Origin: Nissolia schottii
Lineage: Eukaryota; Streptophyta; Magnoliopsida; Fabales; Fabaceae
Assembly (NCBI GenBank): GCA_003254905.1
Contig: QANU01018855.1
Span: forward strand, 474,831-538,830
DNA: 64,000 nt
Reading direction: 5' to 3'
This document shows positions 1 through 15,000 of this stretch, piece by piece. Under the pieces are notes generated by a model. It was not told where the DNA came from. It saw only the letters and a list, made by a program, of their open reading frames with translations, and made no database searches. How positions within the stretch are numbered: the stretch's first letter is position 1; each line of letters opens with the position of its first letter. A program made the translations under genes and the position numbers.

Positions 1-62
1 ACTCTTAATTTTGTTTGTATTGTGAGCTGTGGTTAAATGTTTGCTCCTGCCATCTTTGCTAG

Positions 63-3000
63 AATATAACTCCGGGAATGAAGCTTTGGGGAGTTGTTGC
101 TGAAGTAAACGAGAAAGACATTGTAGTTAGTTTACCAGGGGGTTTACGTGGTTTAGTGCATGCTTCAGATGCAGTGGATTCTATTTTTGATGACAAAATT
201 GAGGTGTGCATAACTCCTTTTTTATTTAAAACTAAATCCCCTTTATTTGACCTCTATCCGTACATTATCTTTACTAATGGTTCAGTACTATTTTTCAAAT
301 ATTCGTGGCTATTGTTATTTTCGGATCACTTTTAGTTAACCCCTCTCTCTCTCGGTTGCATCAGGTTGGCGAAAGCTTCCTTTCTAGTGTATTTTGTGTT
401 GGGCAGCTGGTTTCGTGCGTTGTGCTGAGATTGGATGATGACAAGAAGGAGAAAGGAAGTAGAAAAATTTGGCTTTCTTTGTGTCTTTCTATGTTGCACA
501 AGAACTTCAACTTGGATGCTGTTCAAGAAGGAATGGTATGCCACTTTTCATGTATGGAGTTTTTTGTACTTAGCTTTTTCTATAACTGCTCATCTGGGAT
601 TGCTAGGGTTTGGTTTCCTTCTTTTATGTTTACGGGCTTGTCAATTATGACATACTTGGTTCCAGCTGTATGCATGTCAAGTTAAAAGAAAAGGTTACAA
701 TGTTATTCTTTATAAGGTGAGATTAATATCAACAATATTTAAGTAATCCTGTGCTGGTCCTTCAGTTTTGATTTTCTTGAGTATATTAGCATAATTTCTT
801 TTTGCTAGTCTCCTTTTATGAAGCATCCGTATTTGTATCTCTACCCCACTAGATATCAGTGTTTGAATTTACATGAATCTTGGAATTAATTCGCATGCAG
901 TACAAGTTCTTACTTGTTATTGACCTACTTGGTTTAGATTACATGCTTATTTTGTTTATTTTGTGTTATCTTCTTCGCGGTGCTCTTGTTTTCTCACATT
1001 AAAGCAATTAGTATCAAGTATCAATGTAATTCCCCATTTTGCATAAACAAATATAGGAATGGAACTAGGAATAGAGTTTCCTAATTGAATAGACTGCACA
1101 TTTCAAATCAAATTGTATTGAGGAAGTGCTAGATTTAATAATGAAATGAAATATGCAACTTACTTGTAGACATCTAAAAACTTTGTATACTTTGACAATG
1201 TTCAAATAATGAGGAGAACATTGTGCTTTTTTTTTTTTTTTGGGTAAAGTTTTTTTTGTTAAAGTGTGATCACTGATCGTTGTGCTTTAAGTGTAAAAAA
1301 GCTCTTAAATAGTGCGAATTATTTACATTTTATTACGCTATATCTTTTTTGTATATTAAATTCACCAAGAAACAAGAGGTAAAAAAAGATAGGAGGATAA
1401 GATACCCTCCACATGAAAACTGCTATAAGATAAAATTACAAAGAGGTAGAAAAATTGAACTTGATAGTATTAGTGTCCTCACAGGTTTGGTCTGTCTGAA
1501 CCATCTGTTAGATTACTCCTTATTTGATTTTGGGAGCACCAAAATGTTATGTAGTCTCCCCACAAGAATTGCTTCATTGGGATTTGAACCCACGTCCTCA
1601 TCTCAAGGGTTCATAGTAGCTTTACCACTTCAATCAACCTCTTGTGGGTGCGCAATGGCATTTTGTTATGCTATTTTGATCCATCATGTTGATATGGCAA
1701 TGCATATGATGATCTGTTTTGCTTCTCGGTCCGTATATTATTTTCAGAGGCCTTAAGTTTCACGCGGCTTATTGTTTGAGAGATAAAACTGTTGTTTTGT
1801 GTGCTCTGTGAATATGTAGGTCCTAGCTGCATATGTGAAAAGCATTGAAGACCATGGTTACATTCTTCATTTTGGGGTGCCTTTGTTCATGGGATTCTTA
1901 CCAAAAAATAGCTCGAATGGTAAACCTCAGTCAACTGTTGTGAAATCCTGTTGGCTCAACTTGTCTAACATGGTTAAGCCATGTTTTTCTTACTGGTTTT
2001 GTTTGCCTTTTGTTTGAATGCCTGCAGAAGGCCGGGGTGGTGAACTTAAAGTTGGGCAACTTATACAGGGGTTGGTTAGAAGCATTGATAAAGTTCGTAA
2101 AGTGGTTTACTTGAGTTCTGATCCCGACACAATGTCCAAAATTGTGGTATGCTTCTTCTGTATTTATTATTATTATCTTTCTTGCTCTCCGCCCCCCCCT
2201 TTTTTCTCTTTCATTTCCTTTTATGGTTCCCACTTTCCCATTTGATTGGCAATTTTCTTCGTGCATATAATGCAGACCAAGGATCTCAAAGGTATATCAA
2301 TCGATCTTCTAGTTCCAGGAATGATGGTTAATGCCCGTTTGAAGTCAATTCTTGAGAATGGTGTTATGCTATCATTTCTCACGTACTTTACTGGAACTGT
2401 AAGCCTATTTTGAAGTTGTCTTGGAATGCATAAATAATAGTTTTGAGTAAATAAATTTGCTCGACAAACCCATTGTGTTTAAGACCTAAGATTTTGGAAA
2501 TTTTTTCATTGCAGGTCGATCTGTTTCATTTGCAAAATGTCTATCCTGCAACAAACTGGAAGGATAAGTACAGTGAATCTCAGAAGGTACTTTTGAATTT
2601 CATCTTTGTATGCAACCTCTACTGCTTGCACTGCACCCAATTTTGCAAATCGTATCTGAACATGAGAGGTTATTTGGTACATAGTAATAATAGTAGAATA
2701 TAAGCAATCCTGTAGTAGCTACTTGCTGTTTAAATACATTATTAATATATTTTTTAAGTTATGTTTAATGATTGACATGTTGATTTAAAATACAAGGTTT
2801 TTTTTTTCTTGGTGAAATATTTCTTATTAAATATAAAAATTCTCCCTGTTTTATTAAATACTTGTCCATTCTGTTTTTTGGGGGGGGGGGATCAAAGAAG
2901 AATTTCATTAATAGGATAAGAGATCCTCTAAACAGAAAGACAAAAACCAAACTATAAAAGGTTAACAATGGAGTAAAGTTTTCCAATCTCTCAATATATC

Positions 3001-6000
3001 TTAAAGAGAAAATCCTCTAAAAAGATTATGAGCTTTACAACAAACACAAGACAAATGCCTAAATCCTATATCCCATAAAACAAGCTCATCTGAGAATTTG
3101 TCGTTAAAGATGTGGGTGTTGCGTTCTAGCCAAATGCCCCAAATAGTGGTCAAATACTTGCCTATTCTTAGAGATCATTGTTGCATTCTTATTAGTTCTT
3201 TGGCATCATTTGATTTCTGATTTCTGTCATAATGCATCATGTTCATTTTGTTGTTTGTAGCTTCATACTTCACTTTTTCACCTTAAGATGTGTTTACACA
3301 CATTAAGTTCAAGAACTTTTGTGTTGGCGGTCTACACTGTCATTGTGCTATTATGCTGGTCACTTCCTTTGAAAGTTATGTTTCTATCTTTCTAATTGCC
3401 TTTTTTATGTTATCCAGGTCATTGCTCGGATATTATTCATCGATCCATCAAGTAGAGCTGTTGGTTTGACACTGAATCCGCATCTAGTTCAAAACAGGCC
3501 CCCTCCTTTTGTAAGTATATTAATCTCATGCATTATTGGTGTGCTCTAGGGATGCTATGTTTGATACTGTGGAATGAATCACTATTTTCTCTTTTCTTTT
3601 TCGCTGTAATTACCATTCATTTTATTTATCTTTCATTTCTTTTGTGTGTTTCCTTATTCAGATTGTTGATAATTAGAATATGATATATAATAAAGAAAAA
3701 ATAGTAAAAGCAATATTTTCTGAATATATACAATGAATGTAGTCAAGTTCACCAGTTTACTTGCACTTGAATTCCCTAAAATATCCCGGTCAGATGTTCC
3801 CCAATATGCATTTGGTTCCTAACAACTGAGAAAAAGAAACGTGCCTTTTGAAACACAATTGAATTGAATCTTACAGATGAGGTGGTTGTCAATTTGCGAT
3901 AATCATATAAATACAGGATTCCCAATAAATTCGTTGGTCCACATTCTATTATTGTAACAATTAGTCCTTTGGAACCACATTAATAGAAGAAGAATTTGCT
4001 CCAATATGTAGAATCAAAATCTCGTTTCATTGCATAGTGTTGAAGATGTAAAGCTTTATTTTCTGGTGTTTATGTTATTGCTGTATAGCCATTCAAATGC
4101 AATGGTAATATAGCTTCACATTTTAAAGTTGTTTTGATTATTTGAAATAATCATTTCGTCTCCTGCTAAAATCTCACTCTTTTATTGATAATCATGCGTG
4201 CCGTGTTATAACTGTTGAATTGACTCTGTTGTACAGCATGTTAAAATTGGAGATATATATGATGGCGCAAAAGTTGTCAGGGTGGATAGAGGATCAGGAC
4301 TATTGCTTGAAGTTCCATCAATTCCAGAGTCAACTCCGGCTTTTGTCAGTGTACGGTTTCTAGACAAGTTTTAATGATACTTACCTTTTTGAATATGAAA
4401 CATGAATAGTCAACTATTACTAAATTACAGTTAAGCCATGCCCCATTATTCAAAATATGAATGATGATTAAAATTGTTGACAGATATCTGATATTGCTGA
4501 AGAAGAGATCCAAAAGCTTGAGAAGAAGTACAAGGAAGGAAATCATGTTCGAGTTCGTATTCTTGGATTAAGGCATTTGGAAGGACTTGCTACGGGAGTT
4601 TTGAAGGTTGTCATTATACTTCCATATAATTTTCTTAAAGATGATAATCCTATTACTGCAGTGCTTTTTATATTAATAATAACACTGCACTTGCAACACA
4701 TATTTTGTATTGTCTTTCTTAGGCCTTTTTGTTTATAAGTATTCAAAATTTGGGCTTTTTAGCATAGCAATGCGGTTAAGGTGGATTGTTATTTGTTTAT
4801 GATCCTTCTGTTAGCTGTCCGGCTTTGGTATATAGTGACAAGATGTGTTACACACACTGACACACATTTAGTTGCAATTCATAATTCGTAACATCTACTC
4901 TGTCCTACGTATTTGAATAGAAGTTCGCTGTTGAAGTTGAAAATGCTACTGTTTGTTTCTTTTTTTGAGACTTTGTACCCTTAGTTTAATTGATGTGGAC
5001 TATACTTTTGGGCTACTTGGGCCATCATAAAAGTTGTATTGTTTAAATATGCATTTGTACTTTAATAGCTTGGCCTTGTAATGGACATAGGAGTTCTCTG
5101 ATCTTGAAGTGTTTAATTCTTATGAGTATCTTTATTACTTGGAAAAAATGCTAACAGTACAAACCTCTTACAGTAATAAGAAATTTAAATATTTCTAATT
5201 GTTGAATTCTGAGGTTTCTGGTAATTTGTTAGTGCTTTGTGGAGAGCTAAATTGGGCCTTCTCCTTATTATTTCCCTGGAAAGTGCTCTTTCTAAGTGAA
5301 CAGGATGTTTCTTTTTTTCCCTTAAGTTAGCTTGCTTCCAACTGTTTTTCATTTCTTGATTTACATTTTAGTTGTTTTAAAAACTTCAACAGCTTCAAAA
5401 GCTGTTTTCCAACTGTTTGATGAATGATTTGGCTCGTGTGTCTATCCCATAAATCATTGGTCTGATGTAATTAGTGTGTGTTGACCTTTGCTAACTATAG
5501 TCAATATTGCTAATTTATTCCATATTTGATGATTTGATTATTCTTTTCTTATAACTGCTCTATTATATTAAAGTTTGGTTGCAGGTGTGCAAATTAGTGA
5601 CACATATCTGTCTCTAATAGCCCATGTTTTGCTAAAAAAATTATTAGAAGTCTAAACAACGTGCTTGTCTGTTGTTTATTGTTTTTATGTATAATTATTT
5701 TATGTGTGGATATTCTTTTATGCAAGATGTTATTCTGAGTAATGTAAACTATTTTGGGTGTTTCATTTGATTATTATATGTTTTCATGTCGTGTAGGCTA
5801 GTGCTTTAGAAGAAGCTGTTTTTACTCATTCTGATGTCAAGCCAGGGATGGTGGTGAAGGCGAAGATTCTTTCCGTTGACAGTTTTGGTGCTATTGTGCA
5901 AATTCCTGGTGGTGTGAAGGCACTCTGTCCTCTTCGACATATGTCTGAATTGGATATTGCAAAGCCTGGAAAAAAATTCAAGGTTCCATTCTAGCTACAC

Positions 6001-9000
6001 ATATGCTTTTTAGTACTGGCAGTTTTTTTCTTTTCTTTTTGTCAATCTAGATCATATAATGTTAGTTACTACATCGCAAGTCATGGTACAGATTCCACAT
6101 TTCATGACTGAATCCCTTTCCCCGGGTTATGGTACAGGTGGGAGCTGAGTTAGTATTCCGTGTGCTTGGTTGCAAATCAAAAAGAGTGACAGTTACACAC
6201 AAGAAAACTCTTGTATGTTTCGTTTAAACTTCTCTTTTCTATTCCAGTTTATTCAATTGTGAAGGATCTATAAACATGTTCTTTTTCACTTTTCGGTCAA
6301 ACAAACCCTCTGATGAAATAATGTGAAAATCCACACCAAAATTTCCCCCATTATATATATTCTTTTCCAGGTGAAATCAAAACTTGGGATCATTAGTTCA
6401 TATGCCGATGCAACTGATGATTTGATAACTCATGGATGGATAACAAAGATTGAAACACATGGATGTTTTGTACGGTTTTACAATGGGGTTCAAGGATTTG
6501 CTCCCAGGCAAGTCTCTGATTTATCTGTTCTGCAAATTCAGAACTTCTGATGCTCATGTTATGACCAGTCAGTTATATCTTCTCGTTTGATTGAGTCATG
6601 TATGATCTTCTCTTAAGATGGAAATTCTACCTTTTCTCTCCACCTCTTTCTCTGGACTAACTTATCACATTTGCGACGCACCTACCGTTCACATGGCATT
6701 CATTTATTATTGTATCATTTATTAAGTCATCCGATAGTTGCAAGACTTGCTATAACTTCTATATTTATTGTTTTGATTTAAGAGCAGATCTGAACTTGGA
6801 TTAGAGCCAGGAGTTGATCCATCTACTGTGTATAATGTTGGACAAGTAGTCAAGTGCCGGGTAATAAGCTCCATTTCTGCTTCACGGAGGATCAACCTTA
6901 GTTTCATAATAAAGCCCACTAGGTTTGCGTCTTAAACCTTGCTTGGATTCCACATCTAGACATTTTTTTTTTTCTAGGTTAGATTTTGAAGTGATTTATT
7001 GATTAGTGGGGCTATACTTTTTCTGTTGATATCTTATCTTTCCTCCCGAATGTAAAAAGTGTAGCTTGAGTGCTTTCAAGTTTTATGTGAAGCTATTTGC
7101 TGATATATGTGGTGCGCTATGATTAATGTGACAATTCAAAATGACAGTGCTACTGAAGATGATACGGTTAGGTTAGGCAGCCTTGTTTCTGGAGTTGTTG
7201 ACAGAACAACATCCAATGCAGTATTTGTTTTTGTCAAAGCAAGTGGTTATTCTTGGGGTACAATATCTATGGAACACTTGGCAGATCATCTTGGTACAAT
7301 TCCCTTATGCTTGATAATGACTTTTCCGTAGGTGCTTCCTCTTAATGGAATCTGACTGTAGCCTCTTTTTATGCAGGGCAAGCTAATTTGATGCAGTCAG
7401 TATTGAAACCTGGATATAATTTTGATAAACTATTGGTTCTAGGTGTGTTCATCATATTATGCAACATGTCTCTGTGCATTTTTAGTAGCTTATCTCCGTC
7501 CCAGTGTGCATTTTTCCCCCACAATCTCATTGGTGATGCAACACTACAACAGCCTTTTCTGGCTGTGCATAATTCAAGCCGTTATTCTTGTTCTGTTACT
7601 CCAGCACAATTTTTTTTGTTGCCTCTCAGTCAACAGTGTTTTAGGATATCTCATTTTGTTGTGTGATGTGGTCTTTCCACCTTTTTTTTGAGATGCATTT
7701 TATTTGTTTATTGAGGCCATTATGTTTTGACTTAATTTCTTTGTTGTTTGTGTTTATTCATGACAAGTTGGGAGGCTAGTATGCTTCAGTTTAAATGTTC
7801 AGTGTGTTGTTAGAATATTTGATTTAATTTTTTCACGGGTGTTATTTGGTGGAGCTTGCTGTAGTTGTGCTAAGCCTGTACTTGACCTAAAATATTAGTA
7901 TAAATTAGGTCTGTTTTCGTATCATGTTCTCATAATTATAAGAATTTTACCAGTGATATATATTATATTATATTATATTATATTATATTCTCTCTCTCTC
8001 TCTCTCTCTCTTCATCTATGATGTCAATTAGAAACCTCTGCAACATTATTGTTGAAGTCATTTCCTGGGTATGAATTAGTTTTTTTTCCCTCATAGTGTC
8101 AATTTCTTTTCTCACCATCATCATATTTGAAGCTGATAACATATATCATTAACACGCATTGGTTCATTTTATTTTTATTTTAATCAATGTAGATGTTAAG
8201 GGGAACAATTTGATTCTCTCTGCCAAAAGTTCGCTGATTAAATCTGCTCAGGAGATTCCTACAGACATTAGTCAGATGCATCCTAACTCAATTGTGCATG
8301 TAAGTGAACATAGGTGAACTGCTTCCAGTACTTTTTTTTATAGACACATGTCCTTCTAATTCATTTTGTTATTTGAGTTTCTTGCTTGTTAGTGATAATA
8401 CTGATGAGTTTTCTTCTTTTGATGTATTAATCGTTTGCGGATCAGGGCTATATTTGTAACTTAATTGAGACAGGTTGCTTTGTCCGTTTTCTTGGACAAC
8501 TTACAGGTTTCGCTCCGAGAAAGAAGGTATTTCATTTTTTTCATTTTGTCCCCCATTAGCCTTTCCCTTTTCTATTCTTCCCTTCTAGCTTTATTTTAGC
8601 CATATGATAGTCTGGTAATAACAATTTTTTGTATAGGCTGCTGATGACCAGAAAACCAATATTCTGGAAGCCTATCACATTGGGCAATCAGTTCGCAGTA
8701 ATGTATCCAATGTTAGTATATTTCAAGCTGTATATTACAAATTTATGAAAGCTTAATGGAGGCCAAAATATTACTTTATTCGTTGTCTGTTTCTTCAGAT
8801 CAGTAGTGAAATGGGTAGAGTAACACTCTCTCTAAAGCAGACATCATGCTCTTCAACAGATGCATCTTTTATTGAAGATTACTTTCTTACGGAGGAAAAG
8901 GTACAAATATTCAACCCATGTGCATGCATGCCTTAATCACGACAGGGCATGGGGGAAGTGTCATTGACTCATTGCCAAGGAAACATGTTAGGGCCCTGTC

Positions 9001-12000
9001 GGCTTATACAATTTCAGTTTGAGTCTGATTTTTTGAAATTTGGGATCAGCGGTCTTGAGTGTTGTTCATCTAAATGTTCAATTTTATTCATTATTCTAAA
9101 TAAAAAATAATCTAGACATCAATGCTATTTTCTGCAACTAGAAGATTTTAATGTGGTCATTCCACTTGTTTTCTTATGGTGTTTTTCTTAGCTATTGTCT
9201 CTAGCCTTTTATCAAAAGAAACCACAGATCGAAAATATTTTAATTTGCACTTCCTCTACTTCTATTTTATCGTATCGCAGTCAATGTAATGCTCTATATT
9301 TTCAACATAGATATTTAATAATTGCCTATTTCTGCCAACATTCTGTGGATTTGTTTCCCTTGTCATCATATTTTTCTCTCTTATTTTCCTCTATTGAATT
9401 GCTGTCACATTGTCTCCCTTTTGTAATGCTTCTAATCCTGTGTGTTTCTTCAATCTAGATTGCTAAGCTGCAATACTCGAGCTCTGGTGCATCAGATTGG
9501 AAATGGGATGAAGTATTTAACATTGGTACTGTAGCTGAAGGGAAGGTTGAGGATGTTAAGGATGTGGGAATTGTTATAAGCTTTGAGAAGTATAATGATG
9601 TTTTTGGTTTTATCACCAATTACCAGTGTATGTTCTGTGCCTCGTGTTATTTAATTATTGATCAATATAAGTTCGGTGATTCTTTATTCAAGTGCAACTG
9701 CTAATTCTTATTGTAATATAATCCTGCAGTGGCTGGAACTACTGTGGAGAGAGGCTCTCTGGTGGAAGCATTGGTTCTTGATGTTGCAAAGGCAGAACGA
9801 CTTGTTGATTTGACTCTAAAACCAGAGTTCATTAATAGATCTAAAGAAAGTTCCATAAAGCATTCCAACAAGAAGGTTGAGCATTTTTGTCCAACAGAAG
9901 AAAGAGCTGAGGCAAAATTTAATACAAATTAAATGCGATAGAAACATCTTTTTGAAAATAATACTTAATATTGGAAATTTCTTGCCCTCTCTTCTATTGC
10001 GTTCATTCTTTATAATTCTGCACTAGGATCCCGCTGGCTTTCTTTCTTGACATATTTACACCTTATCCATAACATATCTTTTGTACCAGAAACGTCGAAG
10101 AGATGCATCGAAGGACTTGGTGGTGCATCAGACAGTGAATGCAGTGGTGGAGATTGTGAAAGAAAACTACTTGGCAAGTGCTGACATTATTATTCAATCT
10201 AGTCATCTATAAAGGTTGATTATGCATATTAACATATCTACTTATTGTCTTTGACGCAGGTTTTATCACTTCCAGAGAATAATTACACCATAGGATATGC
10301 ATCCGTTAATGACTATAATACTCAAAGGTTTCCTGGGAAACAATTCCTAAATGGGCAGAGGTGAGCACATAATTAGCTTACTAAACCTATTGGCTTGGTC
10401 ATTCACGTTTATTTCATCCCATTCACGTATAGTGGACTTCCCCCCCCTTCTTTCCACAAATTTTGCATTTTTCATTCACTATTTTTCCAATCCTAAGGCC
10501 TTGTAGTAAATTTACTGTCCTTGGTTGGCCATGCTTGGCTGGGTTAGTGCCAATAAGTTATTGTATGCTCGGAGGCTTGAGTATTTCTCTTGTGATAAAT
10601 GTCTCAAGTGCACTCAGATTTTGGAAATATAACAGTTGATTGTTTTGTTGCCTGTTGCCTGGAATATATTATGTTTGTGTTTTTTTAATGTATTTGAAGG
10701 CTTTAGAACGTGAGGAATATTCTCTTTTTATGTATTACATTGTTTGAGGATATTTAATTTCTGAAGCATACTTTTTACCCACTTTTCTTGGAATAAAGTA
10801 TTATTTATGTTTTAAAAATCAAATTGTTTTCATGATTGTAGATATTATGTTTCCTCATACATGCGGATTTAATTTCTTTACAAGTTAATGCTTTCATATT
10901 GGGCTCATACTTAGATTGGTTTACTTGGTCAGTGTTGTGGCTACTGTTATGGCTCTTCCAAGCCCTGAAACATCTGGAAGGTTGCTTTTACTTCTTAGTG
11001 ATGTCAATGAGACATCTAGTTCTAAAAGAGCCAAGAAGAAGTCTAGCTATAAAGTGGGGTCTTTGGTTGAGGCAGAGGTATGTGGGTTTATAAAATGCAT
11101 TAGTAGATTTCTTGTAACATATTGACACGCTAAGTTATATGGATTAATCATAAGCTTCAATTATGTATTTATTGATTGTTTCTTTATTTTCTTGATTTTC
11201 ATAAGCTTTATTTTTTTAAACTAATAAATATGTATCATGACTAGAGAGCTTGTTATTTTCCACTGTTACCATTGAAGATTTTTTTGCTTCTTGTAGGTGA
11301 TTTTACTATAGCTTCTTTATGAGAGGCATTCAGTGCTTATTTGTACTGATCTGCTTGTTTGTTGATACTTATTTTCCTTTTTACTGTCTTCGGTCTTTTG
11401 ACTTGTACATTGACCTTCCCGCCAATGTGTCTTGCCTATCAAAATAAAAAAAAAAATGTTTCATTAATTTTCTTGTTAATGACTTTGTTGTCCAGATTAC
11501 TGAAATCAAATCTCTTGAACTGAAACTGAAGTTTGGCATTGGTCTACGTGGCAGGGTGCACATAACAGAGGTACCTTTACTGTGTTTCTTTGTGTCTTTT
11601 AGAACTAGCATTTTAAGTTGTACTTTTGTGTGGGTAATTCAATGCACGAGGCTTCAACCATTTTTGGGCCTTGAGAGTTTTGATGTACGCAGTCTTATGC
11701 TATGAACTGGTAGACTGTTTCTGACTTTCTGTTATTAGAAATTGTGACCAGTCACAGGGCAGCAACCATTCTGTAGCAAGGCTGACCCCCCTTTTTCATT
11801 TACATTCAATTCTACTATATTTCTTACTGGTTTGTGTTGCCCAACTGCTGGCAGGTACGTGATGAAAATGATCTGGAAAGCCCGTTTTCTAGCTACAAAA
11901 TTGGGCAAACAGTGACAGCAAGGATTGTTGCAAAGCCTAATGAAACAGATAGCAATAGAAAGGGATCACAGTGGGAGCTGTCAGTCAGACCTAAAATGAT

Positions 12001-15000
12001 GACAGGTAACCGTTTCCTGCTAAACAAAAATTGATAAAAATTATTGAAATACTGGGTTAAGTTTGCATTTGAAAGGGATGTATATTGCAGCAGTGAACTT
12101 GAAAGACCAGTAGTTTGTTTCATCAGATCTTAGCCATATATTTTTTTGACCGTAGTGCTGTTTAAGAGTTAGGGTTGATTTAAAAGCCATTCTTATTTGG
12201 AGTTATATTTTACCTTAGTCACACCCTTAGAATAATTTTTCCTTGTCATTATATATTCTCGATTATATGTTCATTGAAAACAAACAGCACTTGGATTTTT
12301 TACTTCCATCCCCATTTTTAACCTTGTTTTGGTGTTCATTTTTGTTATTGCAGTCCGCTCTTAATTTTTTCGAAGTACTTTTTCTCATGAAAATTATCAC
12401 AATCTTTTTAATTGTATCTGTTCAGTATCTACTTAATTTAAAATTTTCTTCTCTTATTGCAATTTAACATGCAAACTCTACTTCAATCCAGATTCCAGTG
12501 ATATCAAAGACAATGTATCTGGAAATCTTGACTTCAAAATTGGGCATCGTGTTGCTGGTTATGTATATAAAGTAGAAAGTGAATGGGTCTGGTTAACAAT
12601 ATCTCGAAATTTGAGGGCCCAACTATATTTTCTTGATAGTGCTAGTGAACCCAGTGAGCTCGAGAATTTCCAGAATAGGTTTCATGTTGGGAAACTTGTT
12701 TCCGGTCAAGTTGTGAGTATCAACACAGAGAAGAAACTACTGCGGTTAATTATGCGTCCCTTTTCTGCTCTCCATAACAAAACTAGTGACAAGCCGCAAA
12801 TTGAGGTTGTGGATAAGGAATTAACAATGTACATTCATGAAGGAGATATTTTAGGTGGAAGGATTTCTAAGATACTTCCAGGTGTTGGGGGATTGCTTGT
12901 CCAAATTGGTCCTCATACGTATGGAAAAGTACATTTTACTGAACTTACTGATACATGGATGCCTGACCCATTGTCTGGATATCATGAAGGGCAGCTTGTC
13001 AAATGTGTAGTACTCGAAGTCAGCCACACTTTCAAGGGTACCGTTCATGTTGACTTGTCATTACGTTCTTCAAATGGGATGCTTTCTCCAGCTGCAGATG
13101 TTCGGAGCACTGTGTAAGTGTGATACATACTGATGAAACTATGAACCCTTAGTGCCAATATGTATTGAATATGCAGTTTCCGATAAGCTTACTTATCTTT
13201 AGCTTTCATGAATATTGCCTGAAAACATATCTAATTTTTTCCTTTCCTTTTTATACATTTATTATAATATAGCTTGTCTCCTTGTGCCGACATTAGGCAT
13301 CTATACTACCTAATTCATAACCTGCGAACCAGTCAAGTTTTTCAATTTCAAATCTGTTGTCTGGTCCTTGCAGTCTGTTGATAACATTGTCACTTGTAGT
13401 TCTCTTTTCAAAAGATCTATCTCTTTCTTTTTGAATGGATCAGATTTGTCTCATTTTTAAATAGACATGACCAAGGCCATGTTCACATCTCCACCCTTCA
13501 TTAACAGGACCAAGGTCATATTCTTTCTGAGGGTCTTGTTAATGAAGGGTGGTGATGTGAACATGACCCCTCTCACATTCATTTTAAAAATGAGAGGATC
13601 CTGATTCTTTTTTAATTTCCTTAATTTCGATGTAGTTTTTCACTAATTTATTTAAACATGGAAATCAAACCATCTCTTTGAGGTTTTGCTCTGGCAATAT
13701 GATTTTGAAATGCAATATCTAGCCTATGGATCTCCAAAGGATTGCATTTTTGGACTTGTGTTTAAGGTACTGCATGCGTCCGCTTCTATTATTAGCTTGT
13801 TAATGGGCTGATAGTTAACTTTGCTCATCTTTTTTAGTTACTATAATATGCTTCTATCTTTGTTGTAGGCTTGTAGCTTATGCCATATTTCAAAAAATGT
13901 TCTATTGATAATTGGTTTTTCAGGCAAGCAAATAGCAAGTGTGTGGAGAAGATTGAAGGTCTTTATCCTGATATGGTTGTGAAGGTAATGGTTTTCATGT
14001 TCTTCGTAAGTTATCATTATTATCTTTCGTTCTAGGCTTTGCATGAGCTTAATTTGAGATCTGTACTTACTGCCAAATAGTTTGATGAAGTTTGCTTGTG
14101 ATGTTTTATTATTTTGAGGGGGCCAAATACCATATCAATAATGTAGTTTCACCTGTACTAAGCTTTATAATGTTAAGTCTGACCCTTCTGTAATGATCTG
14201 TCATGTTGAGATTTGTTGCTAAATTTAAGCATGGGTTCATGGCATAACTTTTTTTTTTCCTTCAAATTTTTCCCAAATATGGGATTTTGATCATTTGGAT
14301 TGATGAATTTGTTTGGTAATGTCTTCTTTTGGATAGGGTTATGTCAAGCATGTCACACCGAAAGGATGCTTCATTTCGCTTTCACGCAAGATTGATGCCA
14401 AAATTCTTCTATCTAATCTGTCCAATGCATTTGTTAAAGATCCCGAGAAAGAATTTCCTGTTGGAAAACTTGTAGTTGGAAGGTAAGTAACCAACCTGTT
14501 GTTTTTCTCCATTTTCTTTTATGAAATGAATGAAGAGATGTACTAAGACACTGAATAGCAGGGTTATATCTGTGGAGCCTCTTTCAAATCGTGTTGAAGT
14601 TACATTGAGGACATCAAGTGGTTCTAGTAAATCAAAATCAGAGATCGATTTGAGTAAATTTCATGTTGGAGATGTAATATCAGGCAGCATCAAGCGGATT
14701 GAGTCATTTGGTTTATTCATTGCAATTGACGACACAGACATGGTATTTCTACATCCTTCCAATTATTTTTGGTCTACGAGTCTATGTATTTGTAATATAA
14801 ATTTATAGTTTTACGGTCAAAATAAGTTGAGAAGATATATTTTCTTTTGTGCTTTTAGCTTTATAACTATTTATTGCATAAATGTGTTTCATATTATTTA
14901 TTTTGATTTCATTGTTCAGTCTGTTACTTATTTCAATGGCTCAAATGCTTGCAGCTCCATCTATATAATATATGCTTCGTTGTGCTTATATTTGTGTAAA

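Noticed and set aside
1576-1600. A true tRNA gene in the RRP5 intron
   Set aside because: Only the T-arm-like B box is good; acceptor and anticodon stems do not pair.
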